From an uncultured Gammaproteobacteria bacterium (lineage in GTDB: Bacteria; Pseudomonadota; Gammaproteobacteria; Eutrophobiales; Eutrophobiaceae), in the NCBI GenBank assembly GCA_943788815.1, contig CALSRS010000002.1:493062-557061 (forward strand): a stretch of 64,000 bases of DNA. Direction: 5' to 3'. Below the pieces are notes generated by a model. It saw only the letters and a list, made by a program, of their open reading frames with translations, did not search any database and had not been told where the DNA came from. Positions 44,692-54,439 of this stretch are shown here, piece after piece (positions within the stretch are counted from its first letter, which is position 1; every line of letters begins with the position of its first letter). The translations under genes were made by a program, and so were the position numbers.

Positions 44692-46602
44692 TTAAAGCTC
44701 AGAGGATTCATAAGCCACCTTACCACCCACCAGGGTCAACACCGGCCTTAAACTGTCCAGTGACTCTATGGGTTCATCCAACAAGTTTCCGTCAAAGACC
44801 ACCAGGTCAGCAAGCATACCTGGTCGCAAGGCCCCCAATTCATTTTCAGCGCCAATAAATCTTGCCGCCCAGCGGGTTAGTGCCAAAAATGCGGTCTCGC
44901 GATCCAGGACTTCAGTTTCAGCGATCACCCGACCATGCCTATCTATGCGTGATACCGCCTTTTGGATATACCAGGCGGGATTGGCATCCCCGTCTCTTGG
45001 CTCGGTACCTTCAATGTGAAACGGTATGTTGTTATCCAGTAATGTCTTTAAGGGTGCCATGCGCTCAAGACCTTCCATGCCATACTGAGCCTCGACTACG
45101 TCCTGTATATTCAGAGGTCCTGCATCCCTTTGTCGCATTACTATACGCAGGTTCACACCAAATCGAACTACGTCTTTCAAGACGGGATGATTTTTGTAAT
45201 AGTCAAAGACTTCCGGTACCCATTCAATGTTGTGGTCAAATCCCTGAGGTCGCCAGAGTTTTTTAACATACAGCTTGTCCTGTTGTTCGGCCTCATAGAC
45301 ATTCTGCATAGCAAGCCGGATACCTTCGCTACCCATGTTATGAATGCCTGTCATATTCCAGCCATGTTGCCTGGCCAGCATGACATTATAGTAATCTGTC
45401 TGTTTAAGTTGATCTGCTGTTAGATCATCAATACCCAGTCCGGTAATGGATTCTGCTGACCAACTATTGTATCCATTTGTATTGGGACTGATTTGCGGGA
45501 TCACCTTAGTCTTGGGATTGATAGTCAATAGCCCAAAAGTGGAATCAGGGGAACCAGAATGCGGACCAACAGAGGCTCCTACAATAGTAATCATGGGACC
45601 ACGATCATCGCTAAGGGAAAAATCTACGAGGTTACCCATACGTTTTAGATACATTTCGCCATTGGGGTTTTGTCGCAAGAAATCCAGGCCGGGATAGACA
45701 CGCACCGCCAGGTCATCGGGCTGTTCATGAAACAGCCTGTTTAAAATAGTCATGGTCGGCGCACTCATGTGACCGGTGGCAACTGTTACCCCATGTCTCG
45801 CATAATTTGCCAGTGATTCCACAGCCTGAGGCATTGCGACCTGGTCAAACCACTCAGGATCCGGCCAGGATCGAACTTCGCGACCGATAAATCCGCTGAC
45901 CTGTGCACCTGTGTATCCTGTAAATTCTCCGTTCTTATTGCGCCCGATATGAAAATGGTCCACGGGGAGGCCATTGGCAATGGCAAGATCCAGCATGGAC
46001 TGATTAGCGAGTGCGATATTGGCACTGATATACACCATTACCGGGTTGTTTGGAGCAACTTCATCTAATGTCTCCCGGTTCCAGGATTTCATAGCCACGG
46101 CAGACCATTGATCCTGCAGGTTAAAGAAAAAGGGATCGTCGGGCTTCCCTTCATTCTCAACTATAAATGCCAGAGTTGCCAGGGCCTCATCAATTGTTCG
46201 GCCTCCCAGATGTGGTTTGGTATGGCCATTCCACATACTGTCTTTAAGAATGTCGCCAGCAGGGACCGAGTTGTCTCCATCATTGTAGATAAAACCAGGT
46301 GTCAGAGATCGACCTTTTAAATCAATTACTCTGGTGGACGGACCTGCCAGACGTGTAATTTGATCATTGTTTCCTACACTCAGGATTCGATTACCTCGAA
46401 CGGCAACTGCCTGTGCTATAGTAAAATCTCTGTCTGCATCCGCCGTTAACACCTGTCCGTTATGAAAGACATATTCCGGATAATGGACCAGTTCCATTGG
46501 GATGCCAGATTGCGCCAATACCATGCTTGAACTGGCATGTAAAACCAGCAATATGATCATCGTGTTTCTCATACTGGGTGCAATAAATGATAAATGTTCC
46601 AT
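44692..46602 (-). CDS. exported amidohydrolase-like protein, paralog 4
   Basis: The first gene of the array, 636 residues. It has a longer N-terminus (MEHLSFIAPSMRNTMIILLV) and a signal cleavage near VLAQ; ATG codons at residues 11 and 15 are alternative starts, none with a clear ribosome site. Blocks are PGFIYNDGDN, GHMSAPTMTILNRLFHE, GWNMTGIHNMGSEGIR and FHIEGTEPRDG, again lacking HxH. It is divergent from egtB with a 244-bp gap in which the promoter of the array should lie. Confidence 0.83.
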   Translation of the reverse strand: MEHLSFIAPSMRNTMIILLVLHASSSMVLAQSGIPMELVHYPEYVFHNGQVLTADADRDFTIAQAVAVRGNRILSVGNNDQITRLAGPSTRVIDLKGRSLTPGFIYNDGDNSVPAGDILKDSMWNGHTKPHLGGRTIDEALATLAFIVENEGKPDDPFFFNLQDQWSAVAMKSWNRETLDEVAPNNPVMVYISANIALANQSMLDLAIANGLPVDHFHIGRNKNGEFTGYTGAQVSGFIGREVRSWPDPEWFDQVAMPQAVESLANYARHGVTVATGHMSAPTMTILNRLFHEQPDDLAVRVYPGLDFLRQNPNGEMYLKRMGNLVDFSLSDDRGPMITIVGASVGPHSGSPDSTFGLLTINPKTKVIPQISPNTNGYNSWSAESITGLGIDDLTADQLKQTDYYNVMLARQHGWNMTGIHNMGSEGIRLAMQNVYEAEQQDKLYVKKLWRPQGFDHNIEWVPEVFDYYKNHPVLKDVVRFGVNLRIVMRQRDAGPLNIQDVVEAQYGMEGLERMAPLKTLLDNNIPFHIEGTEPRDGDANPAWYIQKAVSRIDRHGRVIAETEVLDRETAFLALTRWAARFIGAENELGALRPGMLADLVVFDGNLLDEPIESLDSLRPVLTLVGGKVAYESSEL

Positions 46603-46846
46603 GAATTACCGAACCCCTGAATTAATATTATCTCTGTTAGCATAGATGTAGCTAATCAAGGCCGCAATACATCGATTAAGGAATAAAATTCAAATCTCAC
46701 CAGCAAATTGTTGTTGTATCTAAAAAAAAAGAAAAAACACTAAATTATTTCAATCAAAACAATAATTTGTAATATACTTTTCACATCCAACGGTTGATTG
46801 TCAGATATCACCAACTTATAGTTATAACAAAATAAAAGGTCAAATT

Positions 46847-48112
46847 ATGGATACCAAGGTAAAAAAATTACCTGGGCGCGAGCAATTAAAATTAGCGTAT
46901 TCCCAAGTCCGGGATTTTTCAGAACTGCTGTGTAAGCCACTTCAGCGGGACGATTTTCAGATCCAGTCTATCCCTCAAACCAGTCCACCAAAATGGCATA
47001 TCGCTCATGTGTCCTGGTTTTTTGAGACCTTTGTCCTTGCTGAATATCAAGCTAACTATCAGGTCTTTTGTGACAAGTATGATTTCATTTTTAACAGTTA
47101 TTACTATACCCATGGCAATATGCATCCTCGTACAAAACGCGGTTTGTTATCACGCCCTACTGTAGATGAAATTTTTCAATATCGACAATTCGTCGATGAA
47201 AAAATGCATGACTTAATTGATTCAGTAGATCAACTTCAATGGGAAGATATGACATTTCGAATCATACTTGGACTACATCATGAGCAGCAACACCAGGAAT
47301 TATTGCTCATGGATGTAAAGCATAACTTCAATTCTAACCCCCTGAAACCTGCATACCGAGAAGATCTAATTGCCCTCAAAGGGAATCAGCAAGAGCTAAA
47401 CTGGATTAAAATAGATGGAGGCATCAAAACAATCGGCAACCGTGGTGATGAATTTTGTTTCGATAATGAAACACCAAACCATGACGTTCTACTAAAACCT
47501 TTTAAGCTTGCAACTCGTTTCATCACCAATTCGGAATACCTGGAATTTATAATAGATGGTGGCTATTCCAATCCTGCCCTTTGGCTGTCAGATGGCTGGG
47601 CAAACATACAAACTCATGGCTGGAAGCATCCTTTGTACTGGTCTGCAGATGATGAAAACTGGCAACAATTTACCCTTGGTGGCGTTCGCGAACTTAATAT
47701 GGATGAACCAGTGTGTCATATCAGTTATTACGAGGCCGATGCCTTTGCCCGTTGGTCAGGTAACCGTCTTCCACTTGAATCCGAAATAGAGACTATGCTC
47801 CTTTCGAAACCAATAACTGGAAATTTTATAGAAGATGATTTACTGCACCCTGCTCCGACGACTGAAGAAAACCAGTGGTATGGTAATTTGTGGGCCTGGA
47901 CTTCCTCCCCTTACACGGCTTATCCAGGATTTAAACCCTTATCTGGAACTATGGGTGAGTATAACGGCAAGTTTATGTCAAACCAGATGGTCTTGAGAGG
48001 TGGTAGTTGTGTGACGTCTATTGACCACATCCGCCCATCTTACCGAAATTTTTTCTATCCTGATGAAAGATGGGCATTTACCGGATTACGACTTGCTGCA
48101 GATCTTGAATGA
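46847..48112 (+). CDS. egtB: ergothioneine biosynthesis sulfoxide synthase EgtB
   Basis: A 421-residue non-heme iron enzyme joining hercynine to a thiol donor with O2. The N-terminal DinB-like domain has HIAHVSWFFETFVL and HHEQQHQELLLMD, whose His residues are the likely iron ligands (H51 or H54, and the HxxxH). The C-terminal formylglycine-generating-enzyme-like domain ends VLRGGSCVTSIDHIRPSYRN. The gene is coupled to egtD by a 4-nt overlap (ATGA). No egtA or egtC is present, suggesting the version that uses cysteine directly, though that is inference. Confidence 0.93.
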   Translation: MDTKVKKLPGREQLKLAYSQVRDFSELLCKPLQRDDFQIQSIPQTSPPKWHIAHVSWFFETFVLAEYQANYQVFCDKYDFIFNSYYYTHGNMHPRTKRGLLSRPTVDEIFQYRQFVDEKMHDLIDSVDQLQWEDMTFRIILGLHHEQQHQELLLMDVKHNFNSNPLKPAYREDLIALKGNQQELNWIKIDGGIKTIGNRGDEFCFDNETPNHDVLLKPFKLATRFITNSEYLEFIIDGGYSNPALWLSDGWANIQTHGWKHPLYWSADDENWQQFTLGGVRELNMDEPVCHISYYEADAFARWSGNRLPLESEIETMLLSKPITGNFIEDDLLHPAPTTEENQWYGNLWAWTSSPYTAYPGFKPLSGTMGEYNGKFMSNQMVLRGGSCVTSIDHIRPSYRNFFYPDERWAFTGLRLAADLE

Positions 48113-49065
48113 ACACTAATCTGACATTTCACGATCACAAACCTGGCGCCCTGAGTCTTCAGGATGCCGTTGTTAATGGTTTATCAAAAAAACAAAAATC
48201 AATTGCTCCTAAATTTTTTTATGACCAACGTGGATCTGAGCTTTTTGATAAAATTTGTAAACAACCAGAGTATTACCCCCCCACCATCGAGCAATCAATT
48301 CTTTCTGAGAATGTTGATGAAATTGCAAACCTGACGGGTGAAGGCAGGATTCTGGTTGAACCAGGTGCGGGAAATGCCGTCAAGGTCAGACTGCTACTTA
48401 ACAGCTTATTACCATCTGCCTACGTCCCCATGGACATTTCTTTCGACTACCTCAAATCAGTTGCCACGCATCTGGTAAACGAATACCCATGGCTACGTGT
48501 TCATGCAACTTGTGTGGACTATACACATTCTTTGCCTATTCCAGACCTTGTACCTGATGGACCACGTTTACTCTTTTTCCCAGGCTCAAGTATAGGTAAT
48601 TTTGAACGTGATGAGGCAGGTCAATTTTTGTCCATGATTCATGAGGCCATTGGACAAAATGGCATGGTATTAATTGGCGTAGATACAAAAAAAAATGAGA
48701 CCATCCTGAATGCTGCATACAATGATGAAGCCGGAGTAACAGCGGAATTTAACCTTAATTTGTTACTTAGAATCCAAAAAGAACTGGGGATGGATTTTGA
48801 ACCAGACAATTTCAAGCATAACGCCTATTACAACAAGGATGCTGGAAGAATTGAAATGTATCTTGTAAGCAAGAAAAAGCAGACACTCCAAATAAACGAG
48901 CACAGCATTTTTCTGGAAAAAGATGAGCAAGTACACACAGAGAATTCATACAAATATTCTCCGGATGAATTTATTTCACTTTCTGTTAAAAATGGTTTTG
49001 AACATGTTAAATACTGGACAGACGATAACAGTCTATTCGCAGTCTATTTATTAATGTCAAAATAA
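48109..49065 (+). CDS. egtD: L-histidine N-alpha-trimethyltransferase EgtD
   Basis: A 318-residue SAM-dependent enzyme that trimethylates histidine to hercynine. The family motifs are KFFYDQRGSELFDKICKQPE, VEPGAGNAVKVRLLL (SAM site), YVPMDISFDYLK and LFFPGSSIGNFE. It supplies the substrate for EgtB. The PLP lyase needed for the last step (EgtE) is not in the window. The ATG overlaps the egtB stop by 4 nt. Confidence 0.95.
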   Translation: MNTNLTFHDHKPGALSLQDAVVNGLSKKQKSIAPKFFYDQRGSELFDKICKQPEYYPPTIEQSILSENVDEIANLTGEGRILVEPGAGNAVKVRLLLNSLLPSAYVPMDISFDYLKSVATHLVNEYPWLRVHATCVDYTHSLPIPDLVPDGPRLLFFPGSSIGNFERDEAGQFLSMIHEAIGQNGMVLIGVDTKKNETILNAAYNDEAGVTAEFNLNLLLRIQKELGMDFEPDNFKHNAYYNKDAGRIEMYLVSKKKQTLQINEHSIFLEKDEQVHTENSYKYSPDEFISLSVKNGFEHVKYWTDDNSLFAVYLLMSK

Positions 49066-49113
49066 TATTTCAGTAAACATCGAAATATTCAGTTAATTAA
49101 GTATGGAGATGTT

Positions 49114-49127
49114 TTCCTTAAAAGGAA
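49114..49127. promoter_or_regulatory. short palindrome upstream of madL
   Basis: TTCCTT-AA-AAGGAA is a perfect 6-bp inverted repeat with a 2-bp centre, 49 bp after egtD and 78 bp before the madL start. It could be an operator for the malonate genes, with no regulator identified here. Confidence 0.3.
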
Positions 49128-49204
49128 TTCATCCGCACAATTGCAGACTTCCTTCTCGCCCTATATCATCTTCCTTAATAAAAATAATACTGCAGGGGGA
49201 AATA

Positions 49205-49606
49205 ATGATTATTTACGGTGTTGCACTCTTATCGGTATGCATGGTAATTGGATTATTTACAGGTGAAATACTTGGGGTTTTAATTGGCGTACAGGCCAAT
49301 GTTGGTGGCGTAGGAATCGCCATGCTGCTACTGGTACTAGCCTGTAGTCATCCAATGTTTAAGTCCCTCACAGAAGGGGCATCGGGAGCTGGAATTAAAT
49401 TCTGGAGTGCAATGTATATCCCCATAGTCGTGGCTATGGCAGCAAGACAGAACGTCGTTGCTGCTGTTGATGGCGGCATGCTGGCACTGCTGGCGGGTAC
49501 TATTGCTGTATTAGTCAGTTTTGCATTAGTTCCTGTTATAAGCAAAATCGGTCCACAAAGTGATCCCTTACCTCCTATTGATGAAAGTGCAAAGGGAGAA
49601 GATTAA
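49205..49606 (+). CDS. madL: malonate transporter subunit MadL
   Basis: A 133-residue membrane protein starting MIIYGVALLSVCMVIG, with the conserved GEILGVLIGVQANVGGVGIA and about four helices. The frame is open for 34 more codons upstream, but AGGGGG six bases before this ATG and the family start favour 49205. MadL and MadM together form a sodium-malonate symporter in malonate-utilising bacteria. The stop overlaps the madM start (TAATG). Confidence 0.92.
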   Translation: MIIYGVALLSVCMVIGLFTGEILGVLIGVQANVGGVGIAMLLLVLACSHPMFKSLTEGASGAGIKFWSAMYIPIVVAMAARQNVVAAVDGGMLALLAGTIAVLVSFALVPVISKIGPQSDPLPPIDESAKGED

Positions 49607-50376
49607 TGGACATCACTATCGAACTTTTAGAAAAGGTCTTTTCCAGAAATGGTCTTATAGTTGCATTTGCCGCAGTTGGGCTGATTACATGGTTTTCCTA
49701 CTTTTTGTCTAACAAACTAACGCATGGACGTATTCATGGCTCTGCTATTGCCATAACGCTTGGACTGGTTGCAGCCTACATAGGTGGTAAGGCCACCGGT
49801 GGCAGCACAGGTGTTGCCGATATTGGCCTTCTGGCCGGTGTGGGTTTTATGGGCGGCGGCATGATGCGAGATTTTGCCATCGTCTCAACCGCCTTTGGGG
49901 TCCACATAGGCGAACTTAAAAAAGCCGGTATTGTTGGAATAGTATCAATATTTGCAGGGGTAATAGTCTCATTTATTGTAGGCGCTGTTGTAGCAGTAAT
50001 GTTTGGTTATACAGACGCTATTAGTATCACCACCATAGGCGCAGGTGCTGTTACCTATATCGTCGGCCCAGTCACCGGTACTGCCATAGGTGCAAGCTCA
50101 GACGTAATAGCACTTAGTGTTGCAGCGGGACTTGTGAAATCTATTTTGGTGATGATAGGAACCCCTATGGTTGCAAAGTATATCGGGTTAAATAATCCTC
50201 AATCAGCTATGGTATTTGGCGGCTTAATGGGAACCACCAGTGGAGTTGCTGGAGGATTGGCTGCAACGGATCCCAGACTGGTACCTTATGGAGCAATGAC
50301 CGCAACCTTTTATACAGGCGTAGGTTGCCTAATGGGCCCATCAATTTTGTTTCTTATCGTCAACGCAATTTATTAA
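49606..50376 (+). CDS. madM: malonate transporter subunit MadM
   Basis: A 256-residue membrane protein with about seven helices, the second malonate transporter subunit. Glycine-rich stretches such as LLAGVGFMGGGMMRDFAI and TTIGAGAVTYIVGPVTGTAI are typical. It is translationally coupled to madL and followed by a gene encoding an acyl-CoA synthetase, which suggests that imported malonate is activated as malonyl-CoA. Confidence 0.93.
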   Translation: MDITIELLEKVFSRNGLIVAFAAVGLITWFSYFLSNKLTHGRIHGSAIAITLGLVAAYIGGKATGGSTGVADIGLLAGVGFMGGGMMRDFAIVSTAFGVHIGELKKAGIVGIVSIFAGVIVSFIVGAVVAVMFGYTDAISITTIGAGAVTYIVGPVTGTAIGASSDVIALSVAAGLVKSILVMIGTPMVAKYIGLNNPQSAMVFGGLMGTTSGVAGGLAATDPRLVPYGAMTATFYTGVGCLMGPSILFLIVNAIY

Positions 50377-50402
50377 TCAATAAAGAGAAGAGTATTATTA
50401 TT

Positions 50403-51908
50403 ATGGAAAGCACCAAAGATACTTCACTACCATCATTCCACCATTTAAATGATGACCATTCTAAGGTCGCGTTAATCGAAGGGGATAATTCAACAAGCTA
50501 TTCTGATTTACACGCTCGGATTAACTGCATGGCGACTAACCTGCTTGATGGAAAGTCTGATCTCAACGAAGAAAGAATTGCCTTCTTGATGCCAGCCAGT
50601 CTGGATTACGTCACCATGTTGTTTGGTGTCTGGCGTGCAGGTGGTATTGCAGTCCCATTAAATGTGAGTTCTGCGTTGGCGGAACTGGAACATGCCCTTA
50701 CATGCGCTGGAGTAACTCGAGTGGTCGCCAATGGTGAATACAGTGAGAATATTTCAGATTTATGTGAAAAACTGAATATAAAACTGTCATCCGTAAATGA
50801 AATACTCACTGACAAGTCGGGCACATTACCCGAGATAAGCCTGGATAGGCGGGCAATGATACTGTTTACCAGTGGTACAACCAATAAACCCAAAGGGGTA
50901 GTCAGTACCCATAAAAATATCCGTGCGCAGATTACAACCTTAATTGAAGCCTGGGCGTGGGATTATGACGATACGATCCCACTGTTTTTACCGCTACATC
51001 ATATCCATGGAATTATAAATGTTCTGTGCTGTGGTTTATGGGCTGGTGCAAGCGTATCCCTGTTTCCGAAATTTGATATGGACAACATACTCAATGAGGT
51101 AGCAAGCAATAGTTATAACGTGTTTATGGCGGTGCCCACGATATACGTGAAAATGATCCAACACCTGGATACACTTGATGATGCAGATAAAAAATCCATT
51201 ACCAATGGATTCAGAAACATGCGCTTGAATATTTCTGGCTCTGCTGCCTGCCCCGTTAAGGTCTATAATCAGTGGCTGGAACTCACCGGGCAAGTATTGC
51301 TTGAACGATATGGCATGACAGAAATCGGCATGGCCATTTCTAACCCTTATGATGGCGAACGCCGGGCTGGAGCAGTTGGTATTGCACTACCCGGTGTAGA
51401 GGTAAGTTTGTTTGATGATGACGATAATTTATTAGATGAAGAAGACAAACCCGGTGAAATCCGCATCAAGGGTAACAATGTTTTTCTGGAATACTGGGGA
51501 AACAAGGAAGCCACCGAGGGTAGTTACAAGGACGGTTGGTTCTGCACTGGTGATGTTGCTGTGAAAGAAAACGGATATTATCGGATTATGGGACGTTCAT
51601 CGGTGGATATAATCAAATCCGGAGGATACAAACTTTCCGCACTTGAAATAGAAGGGACGCTGCTTACACATGATGACATCGCAGAATGTGCTGTCATTGG
51701 CTCACCGGATGAGATGTGGGGCGAAGCTGTCACAGCCTTTATTGGATTGAAGCCGGAAAAAACGATGGTTTATGAGGATTTAAAAGCCTGGTGTGATGGT
51801 AAAATGTCTCCTTACAAGATCCCAAAGCAGATTATCATCATTGATGCCCTACCTCGAAATGCCATGGGAAAGGTAACAAAGCCTGCATTAAAAGAAATGC
51901 TGCCCTAA
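50403..51908 (+). CDS. acyl-CoA synthetase, probable malonyl-CoA synthetase (MatB-like)
   Basis: A 501-residue ANL-superfamily enzyme. The ATP loop is ILFTSGTTNKPKGVVS, the mid motif is ERYGMTEIGMAISNPYDGER, and the hinge and C-terminal motifs are GWFCTGDVAVKENGYYRIMG and SGGYKLSALEIEG. The catalytic Lys is in NAMGKVTKP. The RYGMTEIGMA block and the position after madLM suggest that it activates malonate. The frame runs on upstream into madM, but the ATG at 50403 is used, with AGAGAAGAG before it. Other short acyl substrates are possible. Confidence 0.85.
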   Translation: MESTKDTSLPSFHHLNDDHSKVALIEGDNSTSYSDLHARINCMATNLLDGKSDLNEERIAFLMPASLDYVTMLFGVWRAGGIAVPLNVSSALAELEHALTCAGVTRVVANGEYSENISDLCEKLNIKLSSVNEILTDKSGTLPEISLDRRAMILFTSGTTNKPKGVVSTHKNIRAQITTLIEAWAWDYDDTIPLFLPLHHIHGIINVLCCGLWAGASVSLFPKFDMDNILNEVASNSYNVFMAVPTIYVKMIQHLDTLDDADKKSITNGFRNMRLNISGSAACPVKVYNQWLELTGQVLLERYGMTEIGMAISNPYDGERRAGAVGIALPGVEVSLFDDDDNLLDEEDKPGEIRIKGNNVFLEYWGNKEATEGSYKDGWFCTGDVAVKENGYYRIMGRSSVDIIKSGGYKLSALEIEGTLLTHDDIAECAVIGSPDEMWGEAVTAFIGLKPEKTMVYEDLKAWCDGKMSPYKIPKQIIIIDALPRNAMGKVTKPALKEMLP

Positions 51909-51925
51909 TCAATTATTAATTTATA

Positions 51926-52768
51926 TTGAATAAGAACATCGATGAAAACGTCGTTGAAGACTTTGGCCATGAATGGTCTAACTTCAATCAAGACCCGGTC
52001 CCTGAACATGAAATCGAGGACTTGTTTAAACGGTATTTTTCAATTTTCCCTGATGAGGTCCTTTCTAATAAAAGTATAGGATTTGACCTGGGTTGTGGCA
52101 GCGGGCGGTGGGCAAAAATTATCGCCCCAAAGGTCGGGGGGTTGCATTGTATCGATCCAAGTGAACTGGCACTAAAAACTGCAAAAATGAAGTTAACAGG
52201 TTTTGATAACTGTCAATTTCACCAGTCCTCGGTTGACTCTATACCACTTGAAGATGATTCCATGGATTTCGGGTATTCACTGGGAGTGTTACATCATGTC
52301 CCCGATACGGAATCTGGTATATTGCACTGTGCAGACAAACTAAAACCCGGTGCGCCGTTTTTATTGTATCTATACTACGCCTTTGATAACCGTCCATATT
52401 GGTACAGATTGATCTGGAAACTATCTAATGTAATTCGACTCGCAATATCAAGGCTAGCTTTCCCATTAAAAAAGATGACTTCTTTGTTTATTGCCCTGTT
52501 AATCTATTTTCCACTCGCCAGGGTGGCATATATATTAGAAAAACTGGGGGTAAATGTCAGAAACATACCATTGTCTGAATACCGATCTCTGTCATTTTAC
52601 ACCATGCGAACAGACGCACTGGACCGGTTTGGGACTCGGTTAGAGAAACGATTTACAAAACAACAAATAACACAAATGCTATGGAGATCAGGCTTGGAAA
52701 ATATCAAGTTTAGTAGCGAGTCTCCATACTGGTGCGTGATTAGCTATAAGAAAAAATCGATTAATTGA
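51926..52768 (+). CDS. class I SAM-dependent methyltransferase
   Basis: A 280-residue methyltransferase with motif I FDLGCGSGRWAKII, motif II DSMDFGYSLGVLHHVPD, and post-motif LKPGAPFLLYLYYAF. A basic and hydrophobic middle region (about residues 155-205) includes one possible membrane-associated segment (SLFIALLIYFPLARVAYIL). The longest frame begins at a TTG (51926) without a good ribosome site, so the start is uncertain. The substrate is unknown; similar proteins act on lipids, glycans or small molecules. It starts 18 nt after the acyl-CoA synthetase. Confidence 0.85.
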   Translation: MNKNIDENVVEDFGHEWSNFNQDPVPEHEIEDLFKRYFSIFPDEVLSNKSIGFDLGCGSGRWAKIIAPKVGGLHCIDPSELALKTAKMKLTGFDNCQFHQSSVDSIPLEDDSMDFGYSLGVLHHVPDTESGILHCADKLKPGAPFLLYLYYAFDNRPYWYRLIWKLSNVIRLAISRLAFPLKKMTSLFIALLIYFPLARVAYILEKLGVNVRNIPLSEYRSLSFYTMRTDALDRFGTRLEKRFTKQQITQMLWRSGLENIKFSSESPYWCVISYKKKSIN

Positions 52769-52829
52769 TAAATGTTATCTCCGTTGATACAGTCACCCCA
52801 CAGAATATTACTCAGACTTATTTTTAAAA

Positions 52830-53222
52830 ATGCCAGAAAATACTAATCAAATAAATATTTTTTTTAAATTAGGGCAATTTATTGGAATTGCATCAGGTTC
52901 ATTAGCCGCCATATTGTGGATGATGTCATTATGGGCACCTGATACGACTTTTACATTCAACATTGCCAGCACAGCCGTCGTCCTTCTAATGATTGTGCTC
53001 TCAATTATTATCATAGTGGCTACACTAAAAGCTCATGCAACCGCCATGATAATTATTTTCGGCATCTCCTTTTTTCCAATAGGACTTTATGTCCTGGGCG
53101 TTCCTCACTGGATTCAGTGGGTTGGCTTGGCGAATATCGGTTACCTGATGGCAGGAGTATTAATCTGGCGATTTAAGCCGATTGATTATAAGGACAGCTT
53201 TACGGCTTCTGACCAGGAATGA
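52830..53222 (+). CDS. four-helix membrane protein of unknown function
   Basis: A 130-residue protein with four hydrophobic helices (about residues 12-31, 38-62, 67-89 and 95-115) and a polar C-terminus. I do not recognise it. Its end overlaps the end of aroC by 23 nt on the opposite strand. Confidence 0.7.
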   Translation: MPENTNQINIFFKLGQFIGIASGSLAAILWMMSLWAPDTTFTFNIASTAVVLLMIVLSIIIIVATLKAHATAMIIIFGISFFPIGLYVLGVPHWIQWVGLANIGYLMAGVLIWRFKPIDYKDSFTASDQE

Positions 53223-54300
53223 TCGGGGTAGTACGGATTACGTCTGAATTTTGAGCACGATTTCTCAAAACATGGTCCATTAATACACAAGCCAGCATAG
53301 CTTCAGCAATGGGGACACCTCGAATTCCAACACAAGGATCATGACGTCCCTTAGTAGCAACTTCCACTGGATTACCTGCGATATCAACGGTTTTACCTGG
53401 CAGCCTGATGCTCGATGTCGGCTTAAGTGCAATACTAACTAATACGTCTTGCCCAGTAGAAATCCCTCCTAGGGTTCCCCCTGCATGGTTACTCAGGAAG
53501 CCTTCGGGCGTTATTTCATCACGATGATCCGTACCTTTTTGTTCAACAGACCCAAAGCCAGCACCTATTTCGATAGCTTTAACAGCATTGATACTCATCA
53601 TGGCCTTTGCGATGTCTGCATCGAGCCTGTCAAAAACGGGATCGCCTAATCCTACTGGCACATTCTCAGCAATAATATTAATTCTGGCCCCAACCGAATT
53701 TCCTTCTTTTCTAAGATCATCCATATATTTTTCGATTGTTGAAACCGCATCGGGGTCGGCGCAGAAAAAAGAATTATTTTCTACTTCATCCCAATTTTTA
53801 AGTGCAAGTTTATTGCTACCTAACTGTGATAAATATGCACGCACTCGGGTTTTACTATTTTCGAATAGATATTTTTTTGCAATTGCCCCCGCTGCAACCC
53901 GCATACAGGTCTCTCTGGCAGATGCACGTCCACCGCCACGGTAATCACGAAAACCATATTTTTGCTGATATGTGTAATCCGCGTGGCCAGGTCTAAACCT
54001 GTCCATAATATTTGAATAATCCTTGGATCGCTGGTCTTCATTATTGATGAGCAATCCAATTGGGGTGCCAGTTGTCTTACCTTCAAAGACACCAGACAAT
54101 ATTTCAACGGTATCTGATTCCCTCCGTTGAGTGACATGTCTGGATTTACCAGGTTTCCTTCTATCAAGATCGTGCTGGATATCAGTTTCCGATAGTTCCA
54201 TTCCAGGTGGGCAACCATCGACTATGCATAGATACCCCTTACCGTGGCTCTCGCCCGCGGTTGTAAGGGTGAATAATTTTCCAAAAGAATTTCCAGACAT
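53200..54300 (-). CDS. aroC: chorismate synthase
   Basis: A 366-residue FMN-dependent enzyme making chorismate from EPSP. The family start [20 protein letters not shown] is at the ATG at 54300; the frame extends 15 codons upstream, but that would add a non-family leader. Other signatures are [20 protein letters not shown] and [16 protein letters not shown]. It lies downstream of prmB on the same strand, the order often seen in gammaproteobacteria. Its last 23 nt overlap the convergent membrane gene. Confidence 0.97.
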   Translation of the reverse strand: MSGNSFGKLFTLTTAGESHGKGYLCIVDGCPPGMELSETDIQHDLDRRKPGKSRHVTQRRESDTVEILSGVFEGKTTGTPIGLLINNEDQRSKDYSNIMDRFRPGHADYTYQQKYGFRDYRGGGRASARETCMRVAAGAIAKKYLFENSKTRVRAYLSQLGSNKLALKNWDEVENNSFFCADPDAVSTIEKYMDDLRKEGNSVGARINIIAENVPVGLGDPVFDRLDADIAKAMMSINAVKAIEIGAGFGSVEQKGTDHRDEITPEGFLSNHAGGTLGGISTGQDVLVSIALKPTSSIRLPGKTVDIAGNPVEVATKGRHDPCVGIRGVPIAEAMLACVLMDHVLRNRAQNSDVIRTTPIIPGQKP

Positions 54301-54439
54301 GGTGACATATTCTAACAGGTTCGCCACAGAGGGCACAGAGGACACAGAGAATTATCTTCCAAAAAATAAAAAAAAATTATATGGATATGATTACCGAAAA
54401 AAGATTAAGTGTTATCGTGTTTCGCAGACGTCACTATAG

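Noticed and set aside
38737-46602. Frameshifted pieces of one gene
   Set aside because: All four are full-length open frames, each with its own signal peptide and C-terminal motif, so they are separate paralogs.
54301-54345. A 15-residue N-terminal extension of AroC
   Set aside because: Chorismate synthase begins near MSGNSFGK, and the extra residues do not match the family.
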